Source: Mesorhizobium_K quangtriensis
GTDB lineage: Bacteria; Pseudomonadota; Alphaproteobacteria; Rhizobiales; Rhizobiaceae
DNA length: 64,000 bases
Assembly: GCF_040081925.1 (NCBI RefSeq)
Contig: NZ_JBEBMF010000003.1
Location: forward strand, 310,001-374,000
Direction of reading: 5' to 3'
A program made the position numbers and the translations under genes. How positions within the stretch are numbered: the stretch's first letter is position 1; each line of letters starts with the position of its first letter. Positions 1 to 8,855 of the stretch are shown here, piece after piece. The notes below the pieces were generated by a model that worked only from the letters and a program-made list of their open reading frames with translations, was not told the origin of the DNA and made no database searches.

Positions 1-866
1 TCGTTGCGGCGTTGGGCGCCCTTGATGAGCGTATCGAAATGGTCCGTGAGGAAGGCGCGGTTGTGCAGGCCAGTCAGGCCGTCGTGCACGGCGAGGAAGG
101 CCATCGAGTTGCGCGCGTCCATCAGCTCATCGGTCCTGCGCAGGATGACGTCCGACATCGGGCGGAAGACGAACAGGGCGACAAGGATGATAACGCCGAT
201 CGTCGAGTAGAAGAGCGTCCTGTGCAACGAAAGCGTGCTGTCGAGGCGGGCGTTCGCCTGCGCGGTAATGCGGTTGCCGAGCGCCGTGAAGCCATCGAGC
301 GTGGCGTTGGCGACGGTTTCGTCGAGAATTGCCCGCTCCTTGCCTGCGCGATAGTCCGACCCCTTCACGCCAAGCTCGGTCTCCAGTGCCGAGATGAAGC
401 GCCAGCCATTCGCCGCAAGCTCCGTCGAGTAGAGATCGAGATGGTACGGGCTGCCGTAGAGGATACCTTCCAGCGACTCGCCATCGAGTTGTCCTTGGGA
501 CCGCGCGTCGGCAGCCGTCCGGACGAGCAGGACATCCTGATTGGCCTCGAATTCAGTCACGGCCTTGCGCAGTGAGGCGAGCAGCGCCAGCCGATCCTTG
601 TGCTGGGAGTCGCCGATTGCGCCCGCGAGGAACACCACGCGCTGCGAAAGCGCCTTCTGCGCATTGGTCAAGGTTAGAAGAGAGTCGTCGCGCTGCTGCG
701 CCGCCATCATCTGCTGCAGCATGACGAAAGACGCCATGGTGATCGCGGCGATGACCAGCAGCGCAAACCAGTACGCACCCTTGATCAGCGCAATCAGCCG
801 CCGCGAACTGGTGCTGGCGGGCTGCTGCTGCATGAACGGTTTGCGCGGTCGGTCCGGAGATTGCAT
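1..866 (-). CDS. Membrane-bound diguanylate cyclase (GGDEF), C-terminus outside window
   Basis: Reading leftward from the ATG at 864-866, the frame stays open to the window edge, so only the N-terminal 288 residues are present. Residues about 15-45 form a membrane helix. A loop of about 140 residues, probably periplasmic, follows, then a second helix near residues 195-215. The frame then runs into HDGLTGLHNR, the usual entry to a GGDEF diguanylate cyclase domain. The GG(D/E)EF loop itself lies beyond position 1, so activity cannot be judged. The gene is divergent from the cupin gene at 1119. The other frame open across the start is out of register with the GGDEF signature and was not used. 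Producing c-di-GMP is the family role; the sensed signal is unknown. Confidence 0.85.
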   Translation of the reverse strand, partial: MQSPDRPRKPFMQQQPASTSSRRLIALIKGAYWFALLVIAAITMASFVMLQQMMAAQQRDDSLLTLTNAQKALSQRVVFLAGAIGDSQHKDRLALLASLRKAVTEFEANQDVLLVRTAADARSQGQLDGESLEGILYGSPYHLDLYSTELAANGWRFISALETELGVKGSDYRAGKERAILDETVANATLDGFTALGNRITAQANARLDSTLSLHRTLFYSTIGVIILVALFVFRPMSDVILRRTDELMDARNSMAFLAVHDGLTGLHNRAFLTDHFDTLIKGAQRRN

Positions 867-1118
867 GACATAACCCATTGCGCGAGAAGGGTTAACGGCA
901 TGTCGATGGAGGGTCCGTCGCGGCCGCGAACCGTTCGCAATCCGTTCGAATGGTTATCGGTCTGTTTTGCTTTTTCCGGGCTTTTTCGCGATCGGCGCTG
1001 GATCTGGTCTAACCAGACTGTTTCAGCCGCCGATACGATTCCCGACACGGTCGCATTCGGGCGGTTACAGCATCGGCCTATTTATTCCCGCGTAGATGAA
1101 AGACGAGGGAAAAGCCGA

Positions 1119-1598
1119 ATGACGATGCACACGACGATAGGCAAGCCGGGCGACATGTTCTGGTTCAAGGGAACGCTGGTGAAAATCCGCGTATCCTGGA
1201 ACGCAGGCGAGGACAGGGTAAGCGTCGTCGAGCACTACATGCCGTATGGCGAGTCGCCGCCGCTGCACATCCACCGCAACGAAGATGAGGTCTTTCACAT
1301 CCTCGAAGGCGAGATGCGGATCCATATCGACGGCAAGGAAAGCGTGGCCAAGGCGGGCGAAACGGTGCTGGCCCCGAAAGGCAAGCCGCATTCGTTCAGG
1401 GTCGAATCTCCGGAAGGCGCGCGTTGCCTGACGATCACCTCGGGCGGCGATTTCGAGAACATGATCCGCGAGATGGCAGAACCCGCGACATCCGCCGGCC
1501 TCCCGCCACAGGTCGAGCCGACGCCGGCGATGATCATCGCGCTTTACGAGGCCTGCGCGCGCAACGGGATCGAAATCATAGGCTCACCTTTGTCATAG
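1119..1598 (+). CDS. Cupin-domain protein
   Basis: This is a 159-residue single-domain cupin. The metal-binding motif 1 is visible as HIHRNEDEVFHILEGEM (about residues 48-65) and motif 2 as GKPHSFRV (about 87-94). It begins MTMHTTIGKPGD. The start at 1119 has a good ribosome site (GAGGGA about 10 nt upstream); the open frame continues upstream to 861 but that part has no cupin-like content. Small cupins of this kind are mostly uncharacterised; some are sugar isomerases or dioxygenases. No substrate can be assigned. A hairpin terminator follows at 1620, so it is probably a single-gene unit. Confidence 0.85.
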   Translation: MTMHTTIGKPGDMFWFKGTLVKIRVSWNAGEDRVSVVEHYMPYGESPPLHIHRNEDEVFHILEGEMRIHIDGKESVAKAGETVLAPKGKPHSFRVESPEGARCLTITSGGDFENMIREMAEPATSAGLPPQVEPTPAMIIALYEACARNGIEIIGSPLS

Positions 1599-1619
1599 GG
1601 CTTGGTGGCAAGGGCGAAG

Positions 1620-1662
1620 GAATGGGCGAGGCGAGGTCCCACGTCTCGCCCATTCTGCTTTT
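1620..1662 (+). terminator. Rho-independent terminator after the cupin gene
   Basis: The inverted repeat GAATGGGCGAG (1620-1630) and CTCGCCCATTC (1645-1655) is a perfect 11-bp stem with a 14-nt loop. A run rich in T (CTTTTTC) follows. It lies 20 nt after the cupin stop and ahead of kbl, so kbl should have its own promoter between about 1660 and 1738. Confidence 0.75.
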
Positions 1663-1737
1663 TCGTCGCGTTTGTCATAGATTTTTCGACGCCTTCGCGC
1701 AAAAGTCCGCGCTGATGTGATGCAGGGCTGGCCGTCG

Positions 1738-2925
1738 ATGACAAACGCGTTTCTGGAACACCTCTCGTCCGAACTGGACGGGCTGAAGTCTGCCGGGCTC
1801 TACAAGTCCGAGCGCGTGATCGCTTCGCCGCAGTCGGCCGAGATCGAGGTTGGCGGCCGAAAGCTGCTCAACTTCTGCGCCAACAACTATCTCGGGCTTG
1901 CCGACAACACGGAACTGCGCGACGCGGCCAAAGCTACGCTCGACCGCTACGGCTACGGCATGGCGTCAGTGCGCTTCATCTGCGGCACGCAGGAGGAACA
2001 CAAGCAACTCGAAGCGAAGATCTCGCAGTTCCTGGGGATGGAGGACACGATCCTCTACGGCTCGTGCTTCGACGCCAATGGCGGCCTTTTCGAAACGCTG
2101 CTCGGCGAGGAAGACGCTATCATCTCTGACGCGCTCAACCATGCGTCGATCATCGACGGGGTCAGGCTCTCCAAGGCGAAGCGTTTTCGCTACGCAAACA
2201 ACGACATGGCGGCGCTTGAGGAAGAACTGAAGAAGGCCGAAGGCAGCCGCTTCAAGCTGATCGCCACGGATGGAGTCTTCTCCATGGACGGCATCATCGC
2301 CAATCTGGAAGGCGTCTGCGACCTCGCCGAGAAATATGGCGCGATGGTGATGGTGGACGACAGCCACGCTGTCGGCTTCGTCGGCAAACACGGTCGCGGC
2401 TCGGCCGAACATTGCGGCGTCGAGGGCCGTATCGACATCATCACAGGCACGCTGGGCAAGGCGCTCGGCGGTGCGTCCGGCGGCTACACGTCTGGCAAAC
2501 GCCAGGTGGTGGACTGGCTGCGCCAGCGCTCGCGGCCCTATCTGTTTTCCAACACACTGATGCCCGCCATTGCTGGAGCGTCGCTCAAGGTTTTCGACTT
2601 GGTCGAGAACGGCGATGGCCTGCGGAAGCGCCTGTACGAGAACGCCGGGCTTTTCCGGTCCGGCATGACGAAGCTCGGCTTTACGCTCGCCGGCGCCGAT
2701 CACCCCATCATCCCGGTCATGCTGGGCGAGGCGACGCTGGCGCAGCAAATGGCAGAAAAGATGCTGGAGAAGGGCATCTACGTGATTGGCTTCTCCTTCC
2801 CGGTCGTGCCCAAGGGCCAGGCTCGCATCAGGACGCAGATGTCGGCTGCGCATTCCAAGGCCGATGTCGAGCGGGCGATCGAGGCGTTCGGCGAGGTGGG
2901 CAGGGAACTGGAGACGGTTAGCTAG
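1738..2925 (+). CDS. kbl: 2-amino-3-ketobutyrate CoA ligase (glycine C-acetyltransferase)
   Basis: This 395-residue PLP enzyme cleaves 2-amino-3-oxobutyrate with CoA to glycine and acetyl-CoA, the second step of threonine degradation after threonine dehydrogenase. It is colinear with E. coli Kbl throughout, for example NFCANNYLGLA near residue 50, ASVRFICGTQ, SDALNHASIIDGVRL, MVDDSHAVGF and GTLGKALGGASGGY, which holds the PLP lysine. The C-terminus has PKGQARIRTQMSAAH. I chose ATG 1738 because it aligns with the usual N-terminus (MTNAFLEHL); GTG 1717 and ATG 1720 are in frame just upstream. Its partner tdh lies at 4113, but two minus-strand genes separate them. Confidence 0.95.
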   Translation: MTNAFLEHLSSELDGLKSAGLYKSERVIASPQSAEIEVGGRKLLNFCANNYLGLADNTELRDAAKATLDRYGYGMASVRFICGTQEEHKQLEAKISQFLGMEDTILYGSCFDANGGLFETLLGEEDAIISDALNHASIIDGVRLSKAKRFRYANNDMAALEEELKKAEGSRFKLIATDGVFSMDGIIANLEGVCDLAEKYGAMVMVDDSHAVGFVGKHGRGSAEHCGVEGRIDIITGTLGKALGGASGGYTSGKRQVVDWLRQRSRPYLFSNTLMPAIAGASLKVFDLVENGDGLRKRLYENAGLFRSGMTKLGFTLAGADHPIIPVMLGEATLAQQMAEKMLEKGIYVIGFSFPVVPKGQARIRTQMSAAHSKADVERAIEAFGEVGRELETVS

Positions 2926-2926
2926 C

Positions 2927-3475
2927 TCACCCAGAATCCAGAAAGACGATCTTGCCCTCGTGTGGATCGACAATTGCCACACCGATGCGCCCATAAGCGT
3001 AAAAACTACCGGGCGAAGAGATCAACGAATTGATGTAAGACTCGACGTCTTTTCTGATCTGGATACCAAAGCCGTAGCGGTCAAGGTAACCGGCGATATC
3101 CGGGTATTCCGCGAGTTCGCCATCCAAAACCGGCGTCGGTTTCCATTCTCCGAACATATTATGGCGATCACGCGGGCGTCGCCGTGCACTATCAAGTCCG
3201 TTAAGTTAGATGACGCCGCGTTCAAACGTTTGCCGGATGGATTCTTGGGGTAACGAATAGACGATTACCCCGGTTTCGTTGCCACCGGGGCCGAAGCCCC
3301 AACTTTCCTGTCTAGCATAGCCGATCCACCAAACGTTCAAGTCTTCGGGGATCAGCCAGAGCCGGAAACGGTATTCGAAAACCTTCCACGCGATGATCGG
3401 GGTCGCGATGATAAGAAACAGTGCGGAAAGGCAGCCGATGCGCCATCGCTTCCGGGCTTGAATTTGACCATTCAT
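2927..3475 (-). pseudogene. Hypothetical membrane-anchored protein interrupted by one in-frame TAA
   Basis: From ATG 3475 (ribosome site AGGACAGGA upstream) the frame codes 89 residues: a basic start, a membrane helix at about residues 14-32, then a soluble part ending ERGVI. It stops at TAA 3206-3208. The same frame continues after the stop for a further 92 codons without interruption (LNGLDSARRRPRDRH, then MFGEWKPTPVLDGEL and on to a natural end at 2927). The two parts read like one protein of about 180 residues split by a nonsense codon. A second start inside the rest (ATG 3157) could give a separate 76-residue product. The family is not recognised. It lies between kbl and tdh on the opposite strand. 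Confidence 0.6.
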
Positions 3476-3523
3476 GCACTGACATTCCTGTCCTGAATGA
3501 TAGGAGTATTTCTCGCGAGCCGG

Positions 3524-3991
3524 TCAAGTTTTGCAGAACGCCCGGTTGACCTGTCCCAGCAAATCTTCCGCCGCCTTGCGTGTCGAAAGATCATAGGTCT
3601 GAAAACGCTCGGTGCTGGTGGTCAGTTGAACGAACCACGTGTTCTCGCCTTCGGAGGATTCGCGCTCGACGACCTGCAGGCCGAGTACATCAGGAGGCTT
3701 CAATCGCACGACTTTCCTCTGGAAAGGGTTGCGCAGTGAAATGGTGATGAGGCCGGGCGTGACGTCCCACGTCGCAGACCAGCCGAACAGGCCGCCCAGG
3801 ATCGTCGGTCCTCCGACGGTGCAGGCGCCGAGGATCAGAAACAGGAAGAACGGGGAGGTGACATTCAGCGGCCACACGCCTCTTCCGAGCTCGTAGATCG
3901 TGATGCCGATGATGAAGACGCCAAGCGCAATGAAAAGGACCCTGACGACCGGATATTCCGGCATTTCGATGCGAAATGGCTGTCCGCTCAT
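3524..3991 (-). CDS. Hypothetical two-helix membrane protein
   Basis: This 155-residue protein has membrane helices at about residues 14-33 and 44-68, followed by a soluble beta-rich domain of about 85 residues with the strand-like stretches WDVTPGLITISLRNP and WFVQLTTSTERFQTYDL. This looks like a membrane-anchored PH-like domain, but I do not recognise the family. I chose ATG 3991 (MSGQPFRIE), which has a GGGCGGGTTGG ribosome-site-like stretch upstream; ATG 4012 is an in-frame alternative. It is transcribed in the same direction as the broken gene at 2927-3475, with a 48-nt gap, so the two form a small unit inserted between kbl and tdh. Confidence 0.65.
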   Translation of the reverse strand: MSGQPFRIEMPEYPVVRVLFIALGVFIIGITIYELGRGVWPLNVTSPFFLFLILGACTVGGPTILGGLFGWSATWDVTPGLITISLRNPFQRKVVRLKPPDVLGLQVVERESSEGENTWFVQLTTSTERFQTYDLSTRKAAEDLLGQVNRAFCKT

Positions 3992-4112
3992 ACCAACCCG
4001 CCCCGCAGGCACACTATATTCAGTCGCCGCAACATAATGATGGCCAGCATATTGGCTTCAAAATCGTGCAAAATGCGTTCAAGACTATCCTCAACTTGTC
4101 CCGGAGAAGCCC

Positions 4113-5147
4113 ATGTCCAACATGATGCGTGCACTGGTTAAGGCGCGTCCCGAACCGGGCATCTGGATGGAAGAGGTGCCGGTGCCGGAAATCGGCCCGA
4201 ACGACGTGCTGATCAAGGTCCGCAAGACCGCGATCTGCGGCACGGATGTCCACATCTACAACTGGGACCAGTGGGCGCAGAAGACGGTGCCCGTGCCGAT
4301 GGTCACCGGCCATGAGTTCGTCGGCACGGTGGCCGATTTCGGCGCGGCGGTGACCGAATACAAGGTCGGTCAGCGCGTATCGGGCGAAGGGCACATCGTC
4401 TGCGGCCATTGCCGCAACTGCCGGGCGGGCAGGGGGCATCTGTGCCGCAACACGCTTGGCGTCGGCGTCAACCGGCCGGGCGCCTTCGGGGAATATGTGG
4501 CGATCCCGCAGCACAATGTCGTGCCGATCCCCGACGATGTTCCCGATGAAGTCGCGGCGATCTTCGATCCGCTCGGCAACGCCGTGCACACCGCGCTGTC
4601 CTTCGACCTCGTCGGCGAGGACGTGCTGGTGACTGGAGCCGGGCCGATCGGCATCATGGGCGCGCTGGTGGCGCAGGTCGTTGGTGCACGCAAGGTGGTC
4701 ATCACGGACATCAACCCGGTGCGCCTGGCGCTGGCGAAGAAGCTCGGCGTCCACCACGTGGTCGATGCGTCGAACGAAAGGCTCGCCGACGTGATGAGGC
4801 AGGAGGGCATGAAGGAAGGCTTCGACGTGGGGCTTGAGATGTCCGGCTCGGCGGCGGCTTTCCGTGACATGATCGACACCATGAACAATGGCGGCAAGAT
4901 CGCCATCCTCGGCATCGCGCCGACCGGTTTCGAGATCGAGTGGAACAAGGTCATCTTCAAGATGCTGCACCTGAAGGGCATCTACGGCCGTGAGATGTTC
5001 GAGACCTGGTACAAGATGATCGCGTTGGTGCAGGGTCCTCTGGACGTGTCCGGCCTGATTACCCACCGCATCGGCGTGGACGACTACATTTCCGGCTTCG
5101 AGGCCATGAAGTCAGGCAATTCCGGCAAGGTGGTCATGGACTGGTGA
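4113..5147 (+). CDS. tdh: L-threonine 3-dehydrogenase
   Basis: This 344-residue zinc-dependent medium-chain dehydrogenase oxidises threonine to 2-amino-3-oxobutyrate with NAD+; Kbl then cleaves the product. It shows the catalytic zinc site (ICGTDVHIYNWD, about residues 38-49, and GHEF), the structural zinc cysteines in CGHCRNCRAGRGHLC (about 97-111), and the Rossmann motif GAGPIGIMG (about 175-183). Length and ends match the family. The start at ATG 4113 is supported by CCGGAGAAG just upstream. In E. coli kbl and tdh form one operon; here they keep order and strand but lie 1.19 kb apart. Confidence 0.95.
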   Translation: MSNMMRALVKARPEPGIWMEEVPVPEIGPNDVLIKVRKTAICGTDVHIYNWDQWAQKTVPVPMVTGHEFVGTVADFGAAVTEYKVGQRVSGEGHIVCGHCRNCRAGRGHLCRNTLGVGVNRPGAFGEYVAIPQHNVVPIPDDVPDEVAAIFDPLGNAVHTALSFDLVGEDVLVTGAGPIGIMGALVAQVVGARKVVITDINPVRLALAKKLGVHHVVDASNERLADVMRQEGMKEGFDVGLEMSGSAAAFRDMIDTMNNGGKIAILGIAPTGFEIEWNKVIFKMLHLKGIYGREMFETWYKMIALVQGPLDVSGLITHRIGVDDYISGFEAMKSGNSGKVVMDW

Positions 5148-5285
5148 CGGCCGGGCCTTCGCCCACCGTCCGCGTGGCGCAACGAATTTTCTCCAGCAGG
5201 CCCGAAAAAGCGAATTTCTTCCGTTGCCGCCACGGCATCGGGATTGCTAACGGAGCCGGTCCTTTTCGCTTTGGTTCCGCCCAAG

Positions 5286-5795
5286 ATGCGTCACCACATC
5301 AGACATTTTACGGCCCGGCACGAGCCGGCAGGCCAGATCGCGGCTCACCTCAAGTCCGGTGCCGGAGCGATGATCGGCATCGGTGCGGTCGGCGGGCTGT
5401 CTGTTGCAACGAGCCTGCCGCTGCTGATCGCGCCGCTCGGAGCCACGGTCGTCCTGCTGTTCGGCCAACCGGCCAGTCCGCTGGCCCAGCCGATGAACAT
5501 TTTCGGCGGCTATCTGCTGGCAACCGTACTCGGCGTAGCCGCTGCATTCGCGTTCCCCGGAGTATGGTGGATAGCGGCCGTCGCCGTGGGCGTCGCGATC
5601 GCCGGAATGGCGCTGTTGCGAGTCACCCATCCACCCGCTGGCGCGGTGCCGCTGGTGGCGCTTGCGTCGCCCGTCCAGAGCGCTTGGCTGTTCCCGACAA
5701 TATTGATCAGTTGCGTCAGCCTTCTCGCGCTGGCACTTTTGCACCACCGCCTGCCACCGCGCGTCCAGTATCCGAAGCAATTGCCCCAGGACTGA
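5286..5795 (+). CDS. HPP family integral membrane protein
   Basis: This protein of about 169 residues has four hydrophobic helices and the family signature GATVVLLFGQPASPLAQP, followed by RVTHPPAGAVPLVAL. HPP proteins are membrane proteins of uncertain function; a plant/cyanobacterial member is linked to nitrite transport into plastids. I chose ATG 5286 (MRHHIRHFTARHEP); an in-frame TTG at 5244 would add 14 residues. The larger open frame at 5144-6022 is an out-of-phase shadow. The gene is followed 42 nt later by a small membrane protein on the same strand. Confidence 0.8.
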   Translation: MRHHIRHFTARHEPAGQIAAHLKSGAGAMIGIGAVGGLSVATSLPLLIAPLGATVVLLFGQPASPLAQPMNIFGGYLLATVLGVAAAFAFPGVWWIAAVAVGVAIAGMALLRVTHPPAGAVPLVALASPVQSAWLFPTILISCVSLLALALLHHRLPPRVQYPKQLPQD

Positions 5796-5837
5796 TCGCC
5801 GAACCGGCCGGGCGGCTGTTCGGTGCGGGGGCCAGTC

Positions 5838-6131
5838 TTGGATACGACATTCTACGTTTTGGCCAGCATATGGGCGATCGTCATGATCGTCATCTTCATC
5901 ATGGCCATCCGGCTGAGCTATCGCATCGAGGCGCGTTCGCCCGAACTGATCAACAAGACCGGCCTGCCGCAGCGGGCCAAGATCATCCATACCGTCACAA
6001 ACTGGAAGGTGGCGCGAGATGAGGAGACGCAAGGGCTGCGGCGGCTGATGAACCTGCTGCTTCTGGTCAATCTTGCCGGTTTGGTCCTGTTCTGGATCGG
6101 CATCCGCGCCCTGCGCATCCACGGCGGCTGA
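5838..6131 (+). CDS. Small hypothetical two-helix membrane protein
   Basis: This protein of about 97 residues has two membrane helices (about residues 3-24 and 70-92) flanking a basic, charged middle region (RIEARSPELINKTGLPQRAK). The start is uncertain. TTG 5838 has a GGGGG ribosome-site-like run 8 nt upstream; GTG 5823 is in frame and would add five residues. The middle and end resemble small conserved rhizobial membrane proteins, but I cannot name a family. It lies 42 nt after the HPP gene and may be co-transcribed with it. Confidence 0.65.
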   Translation: MDTTFYVLASIWAIVMIVIFIMAIRLSYRIEARSPELINKTGLPQRAKIIHTVTNWKVARDEETQGLRRLMNLLLLVNLAGLVLFWIGIRALRIHGG

Positions 6132-6185
6132 TCCTCGGCGCTTCTTTCGCGAGAAGATCGAGCGGTTGGAACGTGGCTGAAACCG

Positions 6186-7448
6186 TCAGTTCTTCACGAT
6201 CGGCGGCAGCTCTATCGCCTCGACCGTGATTGCCTGCTGCACCGGCTCCTCGGCGAAGGTGAAAAGCTCCATTTCCTCCGACACGCCATTCAACCGCTGC
6301 CGGCCGATGCTGACCCAGCTCTCCGGCTGAAGCGCGACGATGTCGCGAGTCACCAGCGCGTCAACGCCGGTCGCCTTCGTCAGCGATTCGATGCGCGACA
6401 CCTCGTTGACGGTCGGGCCGATGACCGAGAAGGTCAGGCGCTGCGACACGCCGATATTGCCGAACATGACGGTTCCCGTGTTCAGCCCGATGCCAAATTT
6501 GATGGGGAATAGCCCCTGATCCATGCGCGCCTCGTTCAGCCTGTCGCGCGCGGCCAGCACGTTGGTGAGCGCAGTCGTGGCGGCGATGACCGCTTTTTTC
6601 TGCTGTTCGTCATCCGAATATGGGAAAATCGCGAGTACGCCGTCGCCGACGAAATCGAGCACCTCGCCGCCCGCCTCGATGATGGGGGTCGCGGTGACGT
6701 CGAAATATTCGTTGAGAAGCTGGATGAAGTCCTTGCCGGGCATGGTGTCGGCCAGCGCCGTCGAATTGCGCAGGTCGTTGTACCAGACGACGGCTCGGGT
6801 TTCGGCACCGTCGCCGCGCCGGATCGATCCGGCGAGCACACGGTTGCCGGCTTCCCGACCGAGATAGGTCTCTGAGATGTTGCGGGCGATGCGTGCCTGG
6901 ATGGCCGTCTTGCAGGCAACCGCGAAACGCCGCTGGATCTTCTTGATCGCCTCCAGCTCGTCGTTGGTGAAGCCGCCCGGCCTGTCCGCAGACCATGTCG
7001 CGATGATGCCGAGCGTCTTGGTGGTATCGATTTCGTTCCGTATAGTCAGTGCGGTCCTAAGTACGAGGTAGTCGGTCAATCCTTGGTCGGCCAGTTCGTT
7101 CAGGACCGGGAAGTCGAGGAGTTTCGCCGGGCCGTCCAGATTGCGGCGAAGCACGTTCAGATCATGATCGAACATGTATTTCATGGGGCTCTGGTTCCAG
7201 GCTTCCGAAGCATTCTCCTGATGCAGGAACTGCTCGAACTCCGTCGTCTGGCCGCGTCGCCAGACAATGGTTTCAGCCTTGAAGAGCGGATGCAGGGTAG
7301 GCCAGGTGAGCCTCGCGCGGCCGAGCGGGATGCCAATGCCGTGGATGCGGCTGCACAGGCCCTCGAACATGGTGACGACGTCCGGCTCGCCGAGCGCCTG
7401 ATCGACCAGCCACTCGTTGATACCGGTTACAAGCGTTGCATCCGTCAT
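6186..7448 (-). CDS. Class III adenylate/guanylate cyclase, soluble
   Basis: This 420-residue protein has an N-terminal GAF-like region (about residues 20-190) typical of rhizobial cyclases, and a C-terminal class III catalytic domain (about 215-385). The catalytic core shows both metal-binding aspartates (WYNDLRNST and FVGDGVLAIF) and the transition-state pair in TVNEVSRIE. The position that normally carries the base-selecting lysine before FxGDG is aspartate (VLDFVGDG), and the second base-selecting site is proline (VIGPTVN), so ATP specificity is not assured. I chose ATG 7448 because GAAGG lies just upstream and MTDATLVTG looks like a natural start; the open frame runs to 7586 but overlaps the divergent gene. 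It is divergent from the DUF3095 gene. Confidence 0.88.
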   Translation of the reverse strand: MTDATLVTGINEWLVDQALGEPDVVTMFEGLCSRIHGIGIPLGRARLTWPTLHPLFKAETIVWRRGQTTEFEQFLHQENASEAWNQSPMKYMFDHDLNVLRRNLDGPAKLLDFPVLNELADQGLTDYLVLRTALTIRNEIDTTKTLGIIATWSADRPGGFTNDELEAIKKIQRRFAVACKTAIQARIARNISETYLGREAGNRVLAGSIRRGDGAETRAVVWYNDLRNSTALADTMPGKDFIQLLNEYFDVTATPIIEAGGEVLDFVGDGVLAIFPYSDDEQQKKAVIAATTALTNVLAARDRLNEARMDQGLFPIKFGIGLNTGTVMFGNIGVSQRLTFSVIGPTVNEVSRIESLTKATGVDALVTRDIVALQPESWVSIGRQRLNGVSEEMELFTFAEEPVQQAITVEAIELPPIVKN

Positions 7449-7585
7449 GAAAACCTTCGTGAAAAATCCGCCCGTCTGTCCGAAGCGTAGCATGTGGGTA
7501 GACCAAAGTGATTTTTTTAGTGTTCCGGCAAAATTCGGTGCTGGGTTGTTGCAAGGCACGCTCATAGCAAGGCAGAGGACCTCCA

Positions 7586-8728
7586 TTGTCCATCGAAAGT
7601 GAAAACTTCACCCGCTCTCTCCCTGTGAGCGCTGAGTTCAGCGCAGTGCTTGACGAGGAGTCGTATCGCCGGGTGCCCGACGACTGGCTGATCGCAGTGA
7701 CCGACGTGGTCAGCTCGCGCAAGGCAATCGCCGCTGGGCACTACAAGGCCGTCAACATGGCGGGCGTGGGCGTCATCAGCGCCTTGATGAATGCGCTGGG
7801 GACGCAGACCTTGCCGTATATTTTCAGCGGCGACGGCGCGGCTGCCATTTGTGCGCCCGAGGACCGCGAGACCGTGGCCGATGCGCTGGCCAGGATGGTG
7901 GCCTGGACGAGGGACGAACTGGGACTGGAACTGCGTGCGGCGCTGATTCCCGTGGCCGACATCCGTGCCGAGGGCTACGACGTGCTCGTCCAGGCAGTGC
8001 GTGTTTCCGACGCCATCAACAACTTCGCATTTCATGGCGGTGGCCTTTCACGTGCGGAAACGCTCATGAAGGCCGGCAAATACGGGATTGCCGCGGCTTC
8101 GGCTGGTGATCGTCCTGATCTGACGGGGCTTTCCTGCCGATGGTCTCCGATCACCCCGCCGCATGGCAAGATCGTTTCGATCATAGCCGAGCCGGACAAA
8201 GCCGCCGAGGGGCGCTTTTCCGACGTGGCGCAACGTCTTCTGGCGTTGATCGGCATGCAGATGGCCGGCGCCGGATCGCCGATGCCGAAGGAGGGACCCA
8301 CCGGAACATGGCCGCCCGAAGGCCTTGGGTTGGAGGCGCGCGCAATGCGGGGAGAACATCCGCTATGGCTGCGAAAGCTCGGCGTCTACTTCTGGACGCT
8401 TTTCTCGTGGTTCGTCATCCGCTTCGAAATCAACATGGGTTCGTTCAACGCACGGCACTACAGGGAATTTACTTCTCTCAACACGGACTATAGAAAATTC
8501 CAGGACGGATTGAGGGTGACGGCGTCGTTGGGGGACTCCGAGCTGGCCAGATTGACCGATTTTCTTGAGGGGGAGCGCGTGGCGAAAAATCTTCGCTACG
8601 GACTTTGCGTTCAAGATAGTGCAATCCTGACATGTTACGTGCCGTCTGTGACGTCGGATACGCATTTTCACTTTCTCGACGGCGCAGGGGGAGGCTATGC
8701 AGGGGCGGCGGAGAACATGAAGTCCTGA
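7586..8728 (+). CDS. DUF3095 family protein
   Basis: This 380-residue soluble protein matches the DUF3095 family as I know it: an N-terminal part with DDWLIAVTDVVSSRKAIAAG, YIFSGDGAAAICAP and FHGGGLSRAETLMKAG, and a C-terminal part ending in the FHFLDGAGGGYAGAA stretch. The family has no established biochemical function and is often found near class III cyclases. The pattern of a DV-containing strand followed by SGDG distantly recalls a nucleotide-cyclase or kinase fold; this is only an impression. The start is TTG 7586 with AGAGGA about 7 nt upstream. It shares a 137-bp divergent control region with the cyclase at 7448. Confidence 0.8.
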   Translation: MSIESENFTRSLPVSAEFSAVLDEESYRRVPDDWLIAVTDVVSSRKAIAAGHYKAVNMAGVGVISALMNALGTQTLPYIFSGDGAAAICAPEDRETVADALARMVAWTRDELGLELRAALIPVADIRAEGYDVLVQAVRVSDAINNFAFHGGGLSRAETLMKAGKYGIAAASAGDRPDLTGLSCRWSPITPPHGKIVSIIAEPDKAAEGRFSDVAQRLLALIGMQMAGAGSPMPKEGPTGTWPPEGLGLEARAMRGEHPLWLRKLGVYFWTLFSWFVIRFEINMGSFNARHYREFTSLNTDYRKFQDGLRVTASLGDSELARLTDFLEGERVAKNLRYGLCVQDSAILTCYVPSVTSDTHFHFLDGAGGGYAGAAENMKS

Positions 8729-8855
8729 TCGACGAGGACCGGCGTTTCAAATCGATACACGAGTGGTGGGTTGCAGGCGGCGCTGATGGCCGTATGGTCG
8801 TCGGCCTAGGCATGATGATGCGACGGCGCATCGAAAGCGGGTTGGGGAATGCGAG

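Noticed and set aside
4020..5066. 348-residue frame antisense to tdh
   Set aside because: His/Arg/Asp-rich shadow typical of the reverse strand of a high-GC gene; tdh is fully recognisable on the plus strand.
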